A stretch of DNA of 64,000 bases from Pseudophaeobacter arcticus DSM 23566 (GCF_000473205.1 NZ_KI421507.1:2791188-2855187), one strand, 5' to 3'. Counted from the first letter of the stretch, positions 1 through 9,299 are shown. A program made the numbers and translations. The notes: generated by a model not told the origin, from the sequence alone.

Positions 1-600
1 CTTGTAGCCGATCTCGTCGAAATGCGCGAAAGGCGGCCAGTCATCGCTGCCCCAATGCACCGGCAGCTCATAGAGAGACCCGGATGCGGTGTCGATCCGA
101 TAGGGCAGATCGTCCGCCATCATCGAGCTTTCATAGGTCAGCCCGTGTTTCACCGCGAGCGACAGCACCTCGGGGGTGACATTGTAGACCGGGGCGCGAT
201 AACCGCGCGGGGTGCTGCCGGTCATCCGCCGGTGAACCTCAAGCGCGCGCTCGAACCAATAGGTCTGTTCCTCGGCGCTCTGTTCGGCAGGGTCTTCGTG
301 CAGATACCCGTGGTGACCGATCTCATGCCCGCCGGCGAGAATTGCCTCGACCGTCTCGGGGTATTGCTCCATCACCCAGCCGGGCATGAAAAAGGACTGT
401 TTGAGCCCCAGCCGCTGGTAGGTTTCAAGAATACGCGGCACACCGGAATTCGGACCATAGCGGCCCATGCTGATCGGGTAGAGGCGACGGTGCCCGTCCT
501 CTGGACGCACGATGTGGATCAGGCTGTCGGCATCCACGTCAAACGTGATCGCACAGGCACAGCGGGCACCGTTTGGCCATTTTATCGGGTTACGGATCAT
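1..600 (-). CDS. Polysaccharide deacetylase family protein (partial, runs off left edge)
   Basis: Translating the minus strand from the ATG at 600 gives 200 residues without a stop. The family's first catalytic aspartate motif (TFDVDAD) lies near residue 20 and the metal-binding histidines (HEIGHHGYLH) near residue 90, typical of NodB-fold deacetylases that remove N-acyl groups with a bound metal; the group also includes allantoinase-like PuuE proteins. The start codon overlaps the stop of the upstream amidase by 4 bp (ATGA), so the two are translationally coupled. It is the last visible gene of the ABC-importer operon, which points to a catabolic amide-hydrolysing job rather than cell-wall work (inference). 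The C-terminus lies outside the window. Confidence 0.85.
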   Translation of the reverse strand, partial: MIRNPIKWPNGARCACAITFDVDADSLIHIVRPEDGHRRLYPISMGRYGPNSGVPRILETYQRLGLKQSFFMPGWVMEQYPETVEAILAGGHEIGHHGYLHEDPAEQSAEEQTYWFERALEVHRRMTGSTPRGYRAPVYNVTPEVLSLAVKHGLTYESSMMADDLPYRIDTASGSLYELPVHWGSDDWPPFAHFDEIGYK

Positions 601-1865
601 GTCAGGGTTTCCTTTTGCATCAGCAGCGTTTCGACCATTGCCGCAGTGGCAAGCAGGGTGCGGTCACTGTCTGGCGGACCGACCAACTGCAATCCCACCC
701 AAGCCCCCGCGTCCGTTTTCCCGGCTGGCAGAGAAATGGCGGGCAAATCCAGCAGGCTCGCTGGCATGGTCAGGCGTAGAGCCGCAGTATTTGCTGCGGC
801 AAAGGTTTCGGGATCTTCCAGCAGCGGCGCCAGGTGCGGGGCTTCGATGGCAACCGTCGGCAGGAGGTAAATGGTATCGGAGGCCCGGACGGTTTCGCGC
901 AACGCTCTGGCGCCCTGTCTGACGCGCGCGATCTTGTCCGGGTCCAGACAGGCCGACGCACGCAGCCGCGCCGCGACAAAGGGGTCAAGGTGATGAGCGT
1001 TCTCGGTTTCGAGCAGGTGCCCGTAGGTTTCGACCGCCTCAATGGCGCCCGGCCAGCCGCCCGCGCGGATCAGTGCCAGCGCCTCATCCAAAGGCGACTG
1101 TCTGATGTGCTCCATCAGGACGCCCGCCTGTTCGAGAGCTGTCACCGCCTCCTTGCAGCGCTGAGAGACCGGCGCGGCAACACCGCCCCCGTCGAGCATG
1201 TCGATGGCAACCGAAAGGCGGCAGACCGCGTCCGGGCTGGCTGCATCGCCGGACAGAACGGCATCCAGCTCGATGATATCGGCAACCGAACGAGCAAAGC
1301 TGCCAACCGTGTCATAGCTGGGCGCGAGTGGCAGCACGCCGCTCATCGGATACCGTCCGCGCGTGGGCCGAAAGCCCACCACGCCCTGAAACGCCGCAGG
1401 CACCCGGCAGGAGCCTGCAGTATCGGTGCCGACCGCCAGGCGGGTGATCCCGCGCGCGACAGAGGCCGCAGCCCCGGAGGACGAACCCCCCGGTACCCGC
1501 CCGTCGAGGAGCGGAGTGCCGTGATGCGGATTGTAGCCAATGCCAGAGAACGCCAGCTCGGATTGATTGGTGACACCGATGCTGACCAAACCGGCTTTGC
1601 TGGCCCGATCTACGACCTCTGCATCCGCAGCCGCGGGCGCCTCCGCACGCCAGTGCGATGAGCCTGCACGCGTGGTGACGCCCTTGATCGCGATCATATC
1701 CTTCCAAGAGACCGTGCTCCCATCCAGGGGACCCAATCTTTCGGTGCGATCATCGCTTTGACGCGCTTGCGCGCGGGCACGGTCCGGCAACAGGGACAGA
1801 AAAACCTCCCCTTCCCGCCCGGCTCGACGCAGAGCCTCCACGGTATTGTCGAGAACAGACCTCAT
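597..1865 (-). CDS. Amidase signature family hydrolase
   Basis: A 422-residue amidase-signature enzyme. The glycine/serine-rich core (GGSSSGAAAS) carries the cis-serine and TDTAGSCRVPA carries the nucleophilic serine; the catalytic lysine is probably in the SWKDMIAIKG stretch. Such enzymes hydrolyse C-N bonds of amides or carbamoyl compounds in the cytoplasm. The gene overlaps the ATPase gene before it and the deacetylase gene after it by 4 bp each, so it belongs to the importer operon and probably acts on the imported substrate. The substrate cannot be read from the sequence; allophanate hydrolase or gatA are less likely given the context. Confidence 0.85.
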   Translation of the reverse strand: MRSVLDNTVEALRRAGREGEVFLSLLPDRARAQARQSDDRTERLGPLDGSTVSWKDMIAIKGVTTRAGSSHWRAEAPAAADAEVVDRASKAGLVSIGVTNQSELAFSGIGYNPHHGTPLLDGRVPGGSSSGAAASVARGITRLAVGTDTAGSCRVPAAFQGVVGFRPTRGRYPMSGVLPLAPSYDTVGSFARSVADIIELDAVLSGDAASPDAVCRLSVAIDMLDGGGVAAPVSQRCKEAVTALEQAGVLMEHIRQSPLDEALALIRAGGWPGAIEAVETYGHLLETENAHHLDPFVAARLRASACLDPDKIARVRQGARALRETVRASDTIYLLPTVAIEAPHLAPLLEDPETFAAANTAALRLTMPASLLDLPAISLPAGKTDAGAWVGLQLVGPPDSDRTLLATAAMVETLLMQKETLT

Positions 1866-2980
1866 GCAGCCCTCACCTTGGGACCCGGCCCCGATTGTCG
1901 CGCACTCTCCAGAAGAAAGCCGTCGTCGGAGTGCCAGGACGCATAGACCCGCGTGCCGATGCTGGCGTCCAACTGCTCGAGATCGCGCTGCTGAAGCTGC
2001 GCCACAAGGCTGTGGCCAGATGCGGTTTCCAGGTGCAAATTGACGACGGCCCCGGCAAATTCCTCAGAGATCAGCGTGCAGGCGATTTCGTTTTCGCCCC
2101 AGCCCGGCGCAACCGTCACGGAGATCCTGTCCGCCCGTACAGCCAGATCTGCGGCGGCGCCTTCGGCCAGCCCGCTGCTGTCGGAAAGCCGGACTTTGCC
2201 GTCGCGTGTGTCCAGGAAGCGTTTGCTGTCCTCCCTGCCCGAAACCTTTCCTTCCAGCAGGCTGATCCCGCCGACAAACTGCGCAACAAATTTGCTGCGG
2301 GGCCGCAGAAAGATGTCCTGCGGGCTGCCAATTTGCTCCACCCTGCCGGCGTTCATGATGACAACCCGATCGGCGAGCGAAAAGGCCTCTGAATGGCTGT
2401 GGGTGACATAGACAAAGGTGATGCCGAGCTCGCGCTGGAGCTTCTTCAGTTCGCCCTGCATCTTAATTGCCATATGGGCGTCCAGTGCCGAAAGCGGCTC
2501 GTCCAAGAGCAGCACTTTGGGTTCCAACACCAGGCTGCGGGCGAGGGCAACGCGCTGGCGCTGACCGCCTGACAGACGCGCGACATTGCGGTCTGCGTAG
2601 GTGGAAATGCCCAACCGTTCCAGCCAGTCGTCGGCACGGCGGCGGCGCTCTGCCCCGGCAACGCCGCGCATCTTTAGTCCGAACTCGACGTTTTCCCGCA
2701 CGGTCATGAAGGGGAACAGCGCGAGGCTTTGCCAGACCATGGGGGTTTCCCGCTCCCAGACCGGCAGTTGGTCGATCCGGTTGCCCGCAAGGATGATCTC
2801 ACCCCGGTCTGCGGTTTCAAGACCGGCAAGCATGCGCAGGCTCGTGGTCTTGCCACAGCCGGACGGCCCCATGATTGCGATGAACTCCCCTTGCGCAATA
2901 TCCAGCGAAAACTCTTCGACGGCGATGAAGTTACCATAGGACTTGGCAAGCCCCGCCAGTTTCAGATGTGTGTTGGTCAT
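1862..2980 (-). CDS. Spermidine/putrescine-type ABC importer ATP-binding subunit (PotA family)
   Basis: 372 residues. Walker A (GPSGCGKTT) lies near residue 40, the signature LSGGQRQRVALAR near 140 and Walker B (LLLDEP) near 160, followed by a C-terminal TOBE-type regulatory region, as in PotA and related importers of polyamines, iron or sugars. It energises the two permeases encoded just upstream. Its start overlaps the preceding permease stop by 4 bp (2977-2980) and its end overlaps the amidase start. The cargo is unknown: PotA-like ATPases serve several substrate classes. Confidence 0.9.
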   Translation of the reverse strand: MTNTHLKLAGLAKSYGNFIAVEEFSLDIAQGEFIAIMGPSGCGKTTSLRMLAGLETADRGEIILAGNRIDQLPVWERETPMVWQSLALFPFMTVRENVEFGLKMRGVAGAERRRRADDWLERLGISTYADRNVARLSGGQRQRVALARSLVLEPKVLLLDEPLSALDAHMAIKMQGELKKLQRELGITFVYVTHSHSEAFSLADRVVIMNAGRVEQIGSPQDIFLRPRSKFVAQFVGGISLLEGKVSGREDSKRFLDTRDGKVRLSDSSGLAEGAAADLAVRADRISVTVAPGWGENEIACTLISEEFAGAVVNLHLETASGHSLVAQLQQRDLEQLDASIGTRVYASWHSDDGFLLESARQSGPGPKVRAA

Positions 2981-3798
2981 GATGTCTCCTCCTTGGACAT
3001 GGCGCCGCCGCTCTGGCGCAGGACCACGGCAAGCGCGATCAGAACCAGCGTCAGGGTGACGGAAAAACTCAATGTGCCGATGACGTGGATGGTCGGGTCG
3101 ACCTGGCCCTGAAGCGTGGTCAGAACCGCAACGGGAATGGTCTGGTTCAAGCCACCCGTGAACCAGGAGATCACATACTCGTCGAATGACACGGCAAAGG
3201 TGATCAGGAAGGCAGCAAGGATGGCCGGCAACGTATGCGGCAGCACGATGCGGGCGAGCGCGGAATGCGGCAGGGCACCGAGGTTCTGGGCTGCGGTTTC
3301 CAGCGTCTCATCCAGTTGCGCCAACCGCAGACGGCAGACCGCCATCGCAAAGGGCGCGGCGATTACGACATGCGCGGCAACTACGGCGGCAAGCGTGCCG
3401 GCAATGCCGATGCGGGAGAAGAAAGCCAGCATCGCCAGACCCAGGATGACCAGCGGCACCGTCGGCGGCAGCAAGGCCAGCGCCAGCACGGCCTTCTGGC
3501 CCACGAACCGAAACCGATAGTCCGCATAGGCTGCGGCAAATCCCAGGGCTGTGGCAATCAACGCGGTGATCCCGGCAACCGTCAGGCTGTTGCTGAGGGC
3601 CTCTAGCATGGCGCGGTCGGTCAGGACCTGCGCGTACCACTTGGTGCTGAACCCCGACATGCTGAGGCTTGGGAAGCGGTCGGCGCTGAAGGAAAACAGG
3701 ACCGCCGACAGGATCGGTGCGTAGAGCAGCAGGAAAACCAATGCGAGTCCGGCAATCCAGAAGGCTTTTGGCAAGGCGTGTTTCAGATGCGGAGGCAT
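2977..3798 (-). CDS. ABC importer permease (PotC-like)
   Basis: 273 residues with about six hydrophobic segments and the inner-membrane EAA-type loop (ETAAQNLGALPHSALARIVLP) that contacts the ATPase. It is the second permease of the polyamine-type importer, separated by 3 bp from the first permease and overlapping the ATPase gene. The order binding protein, PotB-like, PotC-like, PotA-like is the standard one for this transporter class, although E. coli pot has a different order. Confidence 0.9.
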   Translation of the reverse strand: MPPHLKHALPKAFWIAGLALVFLLLYAPILSAVLFSFSADRFPSLSMSGFSTKWYAQVLTDRAMLEALSNSLTVAGITALIATALGFAAAYADYRFRFVGQKAVLALALLPPTVPLVILGLAMLAFFSRIGIAGTLAAVVAAHVVIAAPFAMAVCRLRLAQLDETLETAAQNLGALPHSALARIVLPHTLPAILAAFLITFAVSFDEYVISWFTGGLNQTIPVAVLTTLQGQVDPTIHVIGTLSFSVTLTLVLIALAVVLRQSGGAMSKEETS

Positions 3799-3801
3799 GT
3801 C

Positions 3802-4689
3802 TTATCCTTTCTCGCGGTAGGCCCAGAGGACGGTTACAAAGGCGGTGACCAGCAGGCTGGCGATCATCAGCAGCGACACCACGGCGGCGCGCGGCCATTG
3901 CTGACCGGCCCGAACAAGGTCCGTCACGAGAATCGGCAGGGTTTGGAAGGTGCCGCCGCCCAGATAGGAGGCGCTGACGAACTCGGCATAGGACAGCAGG
4001 AAGGCAAACAGCAGCCCCAGCGTCAGCCCGGGCCGGGCTGCGGGCAGGATGATGCGGAACAGGATGGCTCCGGGACGGGCGCCAAGGTTGGCGGCAGCCG
4101 AAATCCCGGTCCGGTCCACATTGGCAAGGGCGATGGTCTGCAGGATCAGGACCACCGGCAGCGCCAGCGTTGCATGGCCGAGAAACAGCGCGAAATAGGT
4201 GTTGAGAAGGCTTTCCCCCTTGCCACCCAACGCCTGAACAACGGAGGAGATCACGCCGCCCTCTGTCAGGAAGACCTGCCAGGAATAGATGCGGACGAGA
4301 TAGCTTGTGAAAAACGGCGCAATCGCAAACCCCAGCAGGATCAGCCGCTGGCGCGGGGCTGCGACAAAGGCCATCGCGTAGGAGGCCGGAAAGGCCAGCA
4401 GCGAAATCGCAACCGCACTGGCCATCGACAGCCCGTAGCTGCGCCAGAAACTGGCCCAGAGGAAATCGAGGCCTAGAACATAACGCCAGGCCGACAGCGT
4501 GGCGTCCGGCGTCAGCCGGTAGTTCACCACGGACCAGAATGAAATCGCCACCAGCAAGCCAAGCGGCACTGCAAAGAACAGCAGCAGCCAGGCAGGCAGC
4601 GGCAGGACCCAAAGCGCCTGCCAGGCACGATTAAAGAGAAAGTGGAACCGGCGCCCCGAAGTGCGGGCCGGGAAAGCAGAGGAAGTCAT
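3802..4689 (-). CDS. ABC importer permease (PotB-like)
   Basis: 295 residues with a long first hydrophobic segment (LPLPAWLLLFFAVPLGLLVA), further membrane spans and an EAA-type loop (SAAANLGARPGAILFRIILP). It forms the membrane channel with the PotC-like partner 3 bp downstream. The gene starts about 57 bp after the binding-protein gene. A long antisense open frame across this gene is a codon-bias artefact. Confidence 0.9.
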   Translation of the reverse strand: MTSSAFPARTSGRRFHFLFNRAWQALWVLPLPAWLLLFFAVPLGLLVAISFWSVVNYRLTPDATLSAWRYVLGLDFLWASFWRSYGLSMASAVAISLLAFPASYAMAFVAAPRQRLILLGFAIAPFFTSYLVRIYSWQVFLTEGGVISSVVQALGGKGESLLNTYFALFLGHATLALPVVLILQTIALANVDRTGISAAANLGARPGAILFRIILPAARPGLTLGLLFAFLLSYAEFVSASYLGGGTFQTLPILVTDLVRAGQQWPRAAVVSLLMIASLLVTAFVTVLWAYREKG

Positions 4690-4746
4690 GTCGATATCTC
4701 CGATAAGGCTGCGGCCCCGACGATTGCGCCGGGGCCGGACCGGACA

Positions 4747-5862
4747 TCAGGCGTTTTTGTAACGCGTCCAGGCGTCGTTCCAGGTTTCCAGAGATTGCTG
4801 TACCGGAAGCTCCCGCAGCCGGATGCGCCCGGCGCGGATCTCATCAAGTGCATTGGGACCGTTCAGCACCATGTTCTGGCGCTGCGCCTCTCCTGGCAGT
4901 TCATCATTCAGCCGCGCCCAGCCCGCCCGCGACGGGATCATCGCCGGATAAGCCTTGAGCGTGGCGGTCTTCACCTGCCCTTCTGGCGACAGCATGTATT
5001 GGATGAATGTCCGGGCCAGATCCTGGTTTTCTGACTGCGCGCCGATCGACAGCGACTCGGTCCATTGCAGGCCACCTTCCTCGGGGATGGTCGTGGTGAC
5101 ATCCGCACCATCGCGGGCCAGCACGCCGGTGATCCAGTCGCCGATGCCGGGGATCGCGGAAACCTCGCCCGAACGCAGCGCCGACAGCATCCCGCCGTAG
5201 TCATAGAAACCGCGCACCTGAGGCCGGAGCGACATCATCGTCTCGGTCAGTTCCGCCCAGTGCGCCTCATCAAGGTCAAACGGCGACGCGTTGCCATTGA
5301 GGAGGCTCAACGCGCCCAGGTTGGGCAGATGCCAGTCGAAATGGCCGATGCGTCCCTCGTGCTGCGGATCCCACATGCTGCGATAGCTGCGGGCTTCCGC
5401 CTCGCTCATCGCGGCGCGGTTATGAGACAGCCCAAGGAAACCGAACCGCAGGAAGACCGCATAGGGCTGACCGTCGAACCAGTGGCCGCGGAAATTCTGA
5501 AACTCCGGAAAGAAGTCGTCGAACGGGTAGTCCTCAGGCGTCAGCGGTTCAATGAAGCCCGCTTGCTGCAATTGCACGACGTATTCCGCATCCGACAGGA
5601 TTACGTCGTAGGTTCCGGCCGGAGACTGCGCCATTTGCGCGAGCATTTGGTCGCCGCCGACATATTCCTTGGCACGGATGCGAACATTGTGCGTCTCCTC
5701 GAATGCGCCGATCACATCGGGGTCGGCATGGCCTGCCCAGGTGAGCATCGACAAGTCGCGGCGACCCTGTGCGCGCAGGACAGCCGGGGTGGCGATGACG
5801 GCCGTGGCCGCAAGAACCCCCTTGATCAACCGCCTCCGGGTGGTGATAGTATTGTGTGTCAT
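4747..5862 (-). CDS. Extracellular solute-binding protein of the PotABC-type importer
   Basis: About 371 residues. The start was placed at the ATG at 5862 because GGGAGGG sits just before it; an in-frame ATG at 5880 has no such site. The N-terminus (TTRRRLIKGVLAATAVIATPAV) has a twin-arginine-like motif and hydrophobic core, so Tat export is likely. The mature part resembles PotD/PotF-type polyamine-binding proteins (WAGHADPDVIGAFEE near the N-terminus). It is the first gene of the operon and delivers the substrate to the permeases. The ligand is unproven. Confidence 0.88.
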   Translation of the reverse strand: MTHNTITTRRRLIKGVLAATAVIATPAVLRAQGRRDLSMLTWAGHADPDVIGAFEETHNVRIRAKEYVGGDQMLAQMAQSPAGTYDVILSDAEYVVQLQQAGFIEPLTPEDYPFDDFFPEFQNFRGHWFDGQPYAVFLRFGFLGLSHNRAAMSEAEARSYRSMWDPQHEGRIGHFDWHLPNLGALSLLNGNASPFDLDEAHWAELTETMMSLRPQVRGFYDYGGMLSALRSGEVSAIPGIGDWITGVLARDGADVTTTIPEEGGLQWTESLSIGAQSENQDLARTFIQYMLSPEGQVKTATLKAYPAMIPSRAGWARLNDELPGEAQRQNMVLNGPNALDEIRAGRIRLRELPVQQSLETWNDAWTRYKNA

Positions 5863-5967
5863 TTTTCCCTCCCTTTTCATTCAACAAGCTTCAGAAAGAG
5901 GAGGCCAAAAAACAAATGACCATTCGTCAGGCCAAGCTGAGATTTCTTTGCGCAAGTGGGCAACGCC
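5863..5967. promoter_or_regulatory. Divergent control region between importer operon and LysR gene
   Basis: About 105 bp separate the minus-strand importer operon from the plus-strand LysR-type regulator gene. LysR regulators usually bind such a shared region and control the divergent operon, so this is the expected operator and promoter site. No operator sequence could be defined with confidence by eye. Confidence 0.5.
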
Positions 5968-6840
5968 ATGCGTAAACTGCCGCCGTTAAACGCAATTCGA
6001 GCCTTCGAAGCGGTCGCCCGAAGGCTCAGTTTTGCCGAGGCTGCGGAAGAGCTGAGCGTCACCGCCACCGCCATCAGCCACCAGATCAGACATTTGGAAG
6101 CCTATCTTGGCTTCCAAGTGGTAGAGCGCCGCCCCCGTCAGATCGCCCTCACTCCTGCCGGGCAAGAGTTGTTCCCCAAGCTGCAGACGGCTTTTGATAT
6201 CTTGGGCGAAGCCTTCGCCATGCTCGACAAGGACGTCGAGCAATCGCTGGTCCGTGTCACAACCACATATGCCTTTGCAGAACGCTGGCTGGTTCCGCGC
6301 CTGCCAGATTTTTTCGACAAGCACAGCGAGATCAGGGTTGAGGTCGAAACCGATGACGACGTTCTGGACTTGCGGGTTGACCGGCTGGACCTGGCGATCC
6401 GATATGGCCCCCAGGCCTCCGTGAATGAGGAAGCTGAGGTTTTGTTCTCGGATCGCTACATTCCTGTCAGTCTGGCTGACCGTCCGGAAACTGGCTTGCA
6501 GGACAACCGGCTGCTGGGATTCCGCTGGCGCAACCCGGACATGGGCGGCCCGACCTGGGAAGAATGGTTTAAGGAAGCCGGGGAACCGTTCCCGCCGGAC
6601 CGCATTATCCGTTTCAGCGATGAAAGTGCGGCTTTTAACGCGCTGGATCAGGGGTTGGGGCTGCTTTTGTCCAGCAGTGCGCTAGTCGAAAAAGGTCTGC
6701 AATCAGGCCGCTATCGACAACTCCCTGGTCCTGAGCTGCGCGGATTTGCCTATTGCCTTGTGCTCAATCCGCTGTCGCGCAACAAGCACGGGGTGAAGAC
6801 ATTCGCCGATTGGGTTAGGCGAGCCGCCAAACAGATATGA
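5968..6840 (+). CDS. LysR-family transcriptional regulator (GcvA-like)
   Basis: About 290 residues. The N-terminal winged helix begins LPPLNAIRAFEAVARRLSF and continues with a helix-turn-helix (AAEELSVTATAISHQIRHLE), followed by a LysR substrate-binding domain. The PPLNALRAFEA opening is characteristic of the GcvA-like branch. An in-frame GTG lies 12 bp earlier (5956); the ATG at 5968 was preferred. It is divergent from the importer-amidase-deacetylase operon and probably regulates it in response to the substrate. Confidence 0.85.
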   Translation: MRKLPPLNAIRAFEAVARRLSFAEAAEELSVTATAISHQIRHLEAYLGFQVVERRPRQIALTPAGQELFPKLQTAFDILGEAFAMLDKDVEQSLVRVTTTYAFAERWLVPRLPDFFDKHSEIRVEVETDDDVLDLRVDRLDLAIRYGPQASVNEEAEVLFSDRYIPVSLADRPETGLQDNRLLGFRWRNPDMGGPTWEEWFKEAGEPFPPDRIIRFSDESAAFNALDQGLGLLLSSSALVEKGLQSGRYRQLPGPELRGFAYCLVLNPLSRNKHGVKTFADWVRRAAKQI

Positions 6841-6892
6841 GCCCAATCGCCTCCGCATCGCCAGCATTCATCTTTCCACGTTTCACCTCTGG

Positions 6893-7284
6893 CTAGACAT
6901 AGATCTGGGCATCTGGCGCATTACCGCGCCCGAAAGCAATCAGTTCACGCGCCCAATGATGCGCAGATCCACATGCCTCGCCACTGACAAAATCCGGAAT
7001 GAACAGCACGGTGCGGCCGCTAACCTCGATGTTGCCAAACGTGTTGTAGTACCGGTTGAGCGGGACATTGTTCCACGAGGCGCCATGGCTGTGAACATAG
7101 CGCCCCGTATAGATCGACATGCGCGAGGGACCACAGAGCGGCGATTGAATGCGGGCGTTGTCAAACCGCGCGCCGCGATCCGGTCGATATAGGGCGTTTT
7201 CAGATGCGGATGGCCATAGCCGCTCAGATAATCCCAGCGCAACTGGTCGAACAGGATGAGCAGGATCTTCTCGGGTGTGGCCAA
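6893..7284 (-). pseudogene. Degraded sulfatase / phosphonate monoester hydrolase-type gene
   Basis: From a TTG codon at 7284 one minus frame encodes a good sulfatase N-terminus (ILLILFDQLRWDYLSGYG, then HLKTPYIDRIAARG). Near 7165-7178 the homology moves to another frame (ARFDNARIQSP, then LCGPSRMSIYTGRYVHSHG), which carries the CxPSR motif whose cysteine becomes the formylglycine nucleophile. After NNVPLN (about 7060) the sequence no longer looks like a sulfatase and ends at 6893, so most of the usual 450-550 residue enzyme is missing. It is therefore a frameshifted remnant with an internal or terminal deletion. It follows the TRAP genes, suggesting the ancestral operon imported a sulfate or phosphonate ester. 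Confidence 0.8.
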
Positions 7285-7415
7285 GGGACGGTCCCTTTTT
7301 CGGTGGCGCGCTGCATGGGGTGCGGTGCAGGAGCATCGGCTGCCCTGCCGCTATCTTTATGAATGGCCGCGGCGGTGACGCCGCGACCTTGATCGCATCT
7401 TTGCAGGGCTTGACG

Positions 7416-8774
7416 CTAGCGCCCCATAAGCGTGGGCACCAGCATGGCGATAGGCGGGAAGGCCAGCACCAGCCCGAGCAGCACCAACATGGCTACAACG
7501 AAAGGCGTCACGCCGCGAAAGATGGTCCAGACGCTAATGCCGGTGGTTGCGGCCTTGACCACAAAAACATTGATCCCGACCGGCGGCGTGATCAGCCCCA
7601 GCTCGATCGCGATCACCGCGACGATGCCGAACCAGACCATGTCCACGCCCATGGGTTTGAGGATCGCCGCGACCACGGGGACCGTCAGCGTCAGCATGGC
7701 GATGCTGTCAAACACACAGCCCAGCGCCAGATAGACAGCAACGATACACAGCACGACCTGAATATTGCTGAGCTCATGGGCGGCCAGCACATCCGTCAGG
7801 GTGCGGGTCATCCCGGCGAGGTTGACGAAGTTCGAGAAAATCAACGCGCCAATGGCAACAATAAAGATCATGCCCGTGGTGATGCCGGTTTCGACCAGGC
7901 TTTCCCACAGGCTGCGCCATGTCAGGCGCTTGCGCAGCAGGGCAAAAAGTGCGGCAAAGATGACACCGACTCCGGCGGCTTCGGTGGCGGTGAAGATGCC
8001 CAGGTAAATACCCCCGATGATCACGACAAAGATCACCACGATGCCCCAGACCTTGATCACCAGCCGCATCCGCTCGCGCATCGGGACAGGTTCGGCACGC
8101 GGACCGGCAGTCGGGTCGATCATCGTGGTCATGCCGATGGCAAAGAAAAACATCAGGGTCAGGATCAGCCCCGGCAGGATGCCAGCCATGAAGAGATCGG
8201 CAATGTCGGTTTCCGCCAGGATGCCATAGAGCACCATCGGCACCGAGGGCGGGATCAGAATGCCCAGCGTACCACCGGCGGCAATCGATCCGGTGGACAG
8301 CGAATCCCGATAGCCAAAGCGCCGCATGGAGGGCATCGCCACCCGCGAGATCGTTGCGGCGGTGGCGATGGAGGAACCACAGACTGCGGCAAACCCGGCG
8401 CAGGCCGCAACAGTGCCCATCGCCATCCCGCCCCGGCGATGGCCGAGAAACGCGTTTGCCGCATCATAGAGATCCTGGCTCAACTGGCTGCGGTGAATGA
8501 AGGCGCCCATCAGCACAAAGAGCGGGATCACCGTCATTCCATAGTTGGTAGAGACATCGAACATCTGCTGTCCGGCCATGGAGACCGCCGCGTTGACGGC
8601 GCGGGCGTTATACTCCAGCCCGCCGTCGCCCCACCAGATCAACGCCTGACCAACCATATCGGCCCGAGCGATGGCAAAGCCGGCCACGCCAACCAAAATC
8701 AGCGAAAACCCCAGTGGCACGCCGCCAAAGGCCAGCAACAGCAAGACCACAAAACCAATCAGTGATAGGGTCAT
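7416..8774 (-). CDS. dctM: TRAP transporter large permease (DctM family)
   Basis: 452 residues, almost entirely hydrophobic, with about twelve membrane segments and typical DctM features such as GGTLGILIPPSVPMVLYG near the middle. It forms the ion-driven translocation unit of a TRAP importer with the small permease, whose gene it overlaps by 4 bp (8771-8774), and receives substrate from the DctP-type protein. The substrate is unknown. Confidence 0.93.
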   Translation of the reverse strand: MTLSLIGFVVLLLLAFGGVPLGFSLILVGVAGFAIARADMVGQALIWWGDGGLEYNARAVNAAVSMAGQQMFDVSTNYGMTVIPLFVLMGAFIHRSQLSQDLYDAANAFLGHRRGGMAMGTVAACAGFAAVCGSSIATAATISRVAMPSMRRFGYRDSLSTGSIAAGGTLGILIPPSVPMVLYGILAETDIADLFMAGILPGLILTLMFFFAIGMTTMIDPTAGPRAEPVPMRERMRLVIKVWGIVVIFVVIIGGIYLGIFTATEAAGVGVIFAALFALLRKRLTWRSLWESLVETGITTGMIFIVAIGALIFSNFVNLAGMTRTLTDVLAAHELSNIQVVLCIVAVYLALGCVFDSIAMLTLTVPVVAAILKPMGVDMVWFGIVAVIAIELGLITPPVGINVFVVKAATTGISVWTIFRGVTPFVVAMLVLLGLVLAFPPIAMLVPTLMGR

Positions 8775-9280
8775 TCAAGCGTCTCCTCGGGTTTGAGTGT
8801 CGGCGCCGACTTGCCGCCTATTGCCTGCACCACCAGCACGGCCGAGACCGCTGCCGCCAGCCAGGCGAGGACCGTCATCGCATAGGCAACCCGCGCCAAC
8901 GGGATGCCAAGTGACCCCGACAGCGCCGCGCCATGTGACAGGTGGTTGGCCTGCACCCCCATGCGCCAGGCCAGGAACACCAGCATCAGGGTTATGATGA
9001 CCAACATGATGACGCGATGGATGCGCCGCGCGCGACCGCTCAGGCGGTCGGTCATCATGGAGATGGTCAGGTGCCCCTCTGCCCGCGTGGTCAGGGGCAA
9101 TGCCGCAAAGACCGACAGGGCCATCAGGTATTGGACGATCTCATAGCCGCCCGGCAGCGGGGCGCCAAAGAAGTAGCGCCCCACGACATCGATTGCGGTG
9201 ATCAGCGCCATTGCCAGAAGAAAGGTCGCCATGACCGCTTCCAGCACGCGCTCCACCCAGCTCCAGGCGGTTCTGAACAT
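8771..9280 (-). CDS. dctQ: TRAP transporter small permease (DctQ family)
   Basis: About 169 residues from the ATG at 9280, which has a GGGAGAG-type ribosome site; the open frame extends upstream but that part is low-complexity and overlaps the binding-protein gene. Four hydrophobic segments and the DVVGRYFFGAPLPGGYEIVQ region after the first span match the DctQ family, which tethers DctM to the binding protein. It overlaps dctM by 4 bp. Confidence 0.88.
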   Translation of the reverse strand: MFRTAWSWVERVLEAVMATFLLAMALITAIDVVGRYFFGAPLPGGYEIVQYLMALSVFAALPLTTRAEGHLTISMMTDRLSGRARRIHRVIMLVIITLMLVFLAWRMGVQANHLSHGAALSGSLGIPLARVAYAMTVLAWLAAAVSAVLVVQAIGGKSAPTLKPEETLE

Positions 9281-9299
9281 CCCCCGCTCTCCCCTCACC

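Noticed and set aside
3308..4612. 434-codon antisense frame over the two pot-type permease genes
   Set aside because: Opposes two genes with clear membrane-protein features and the operon's tight spacing; the frame has no family motif. High G+C makes such antisense frames common.
7275..8765. 496-codon plus-strand frame over dctM
   Set aside because: Extremely rich in Asp/His/Gly/Gln, as expected from the reverse of a hydrophobic gene; no ribosome site or motif.
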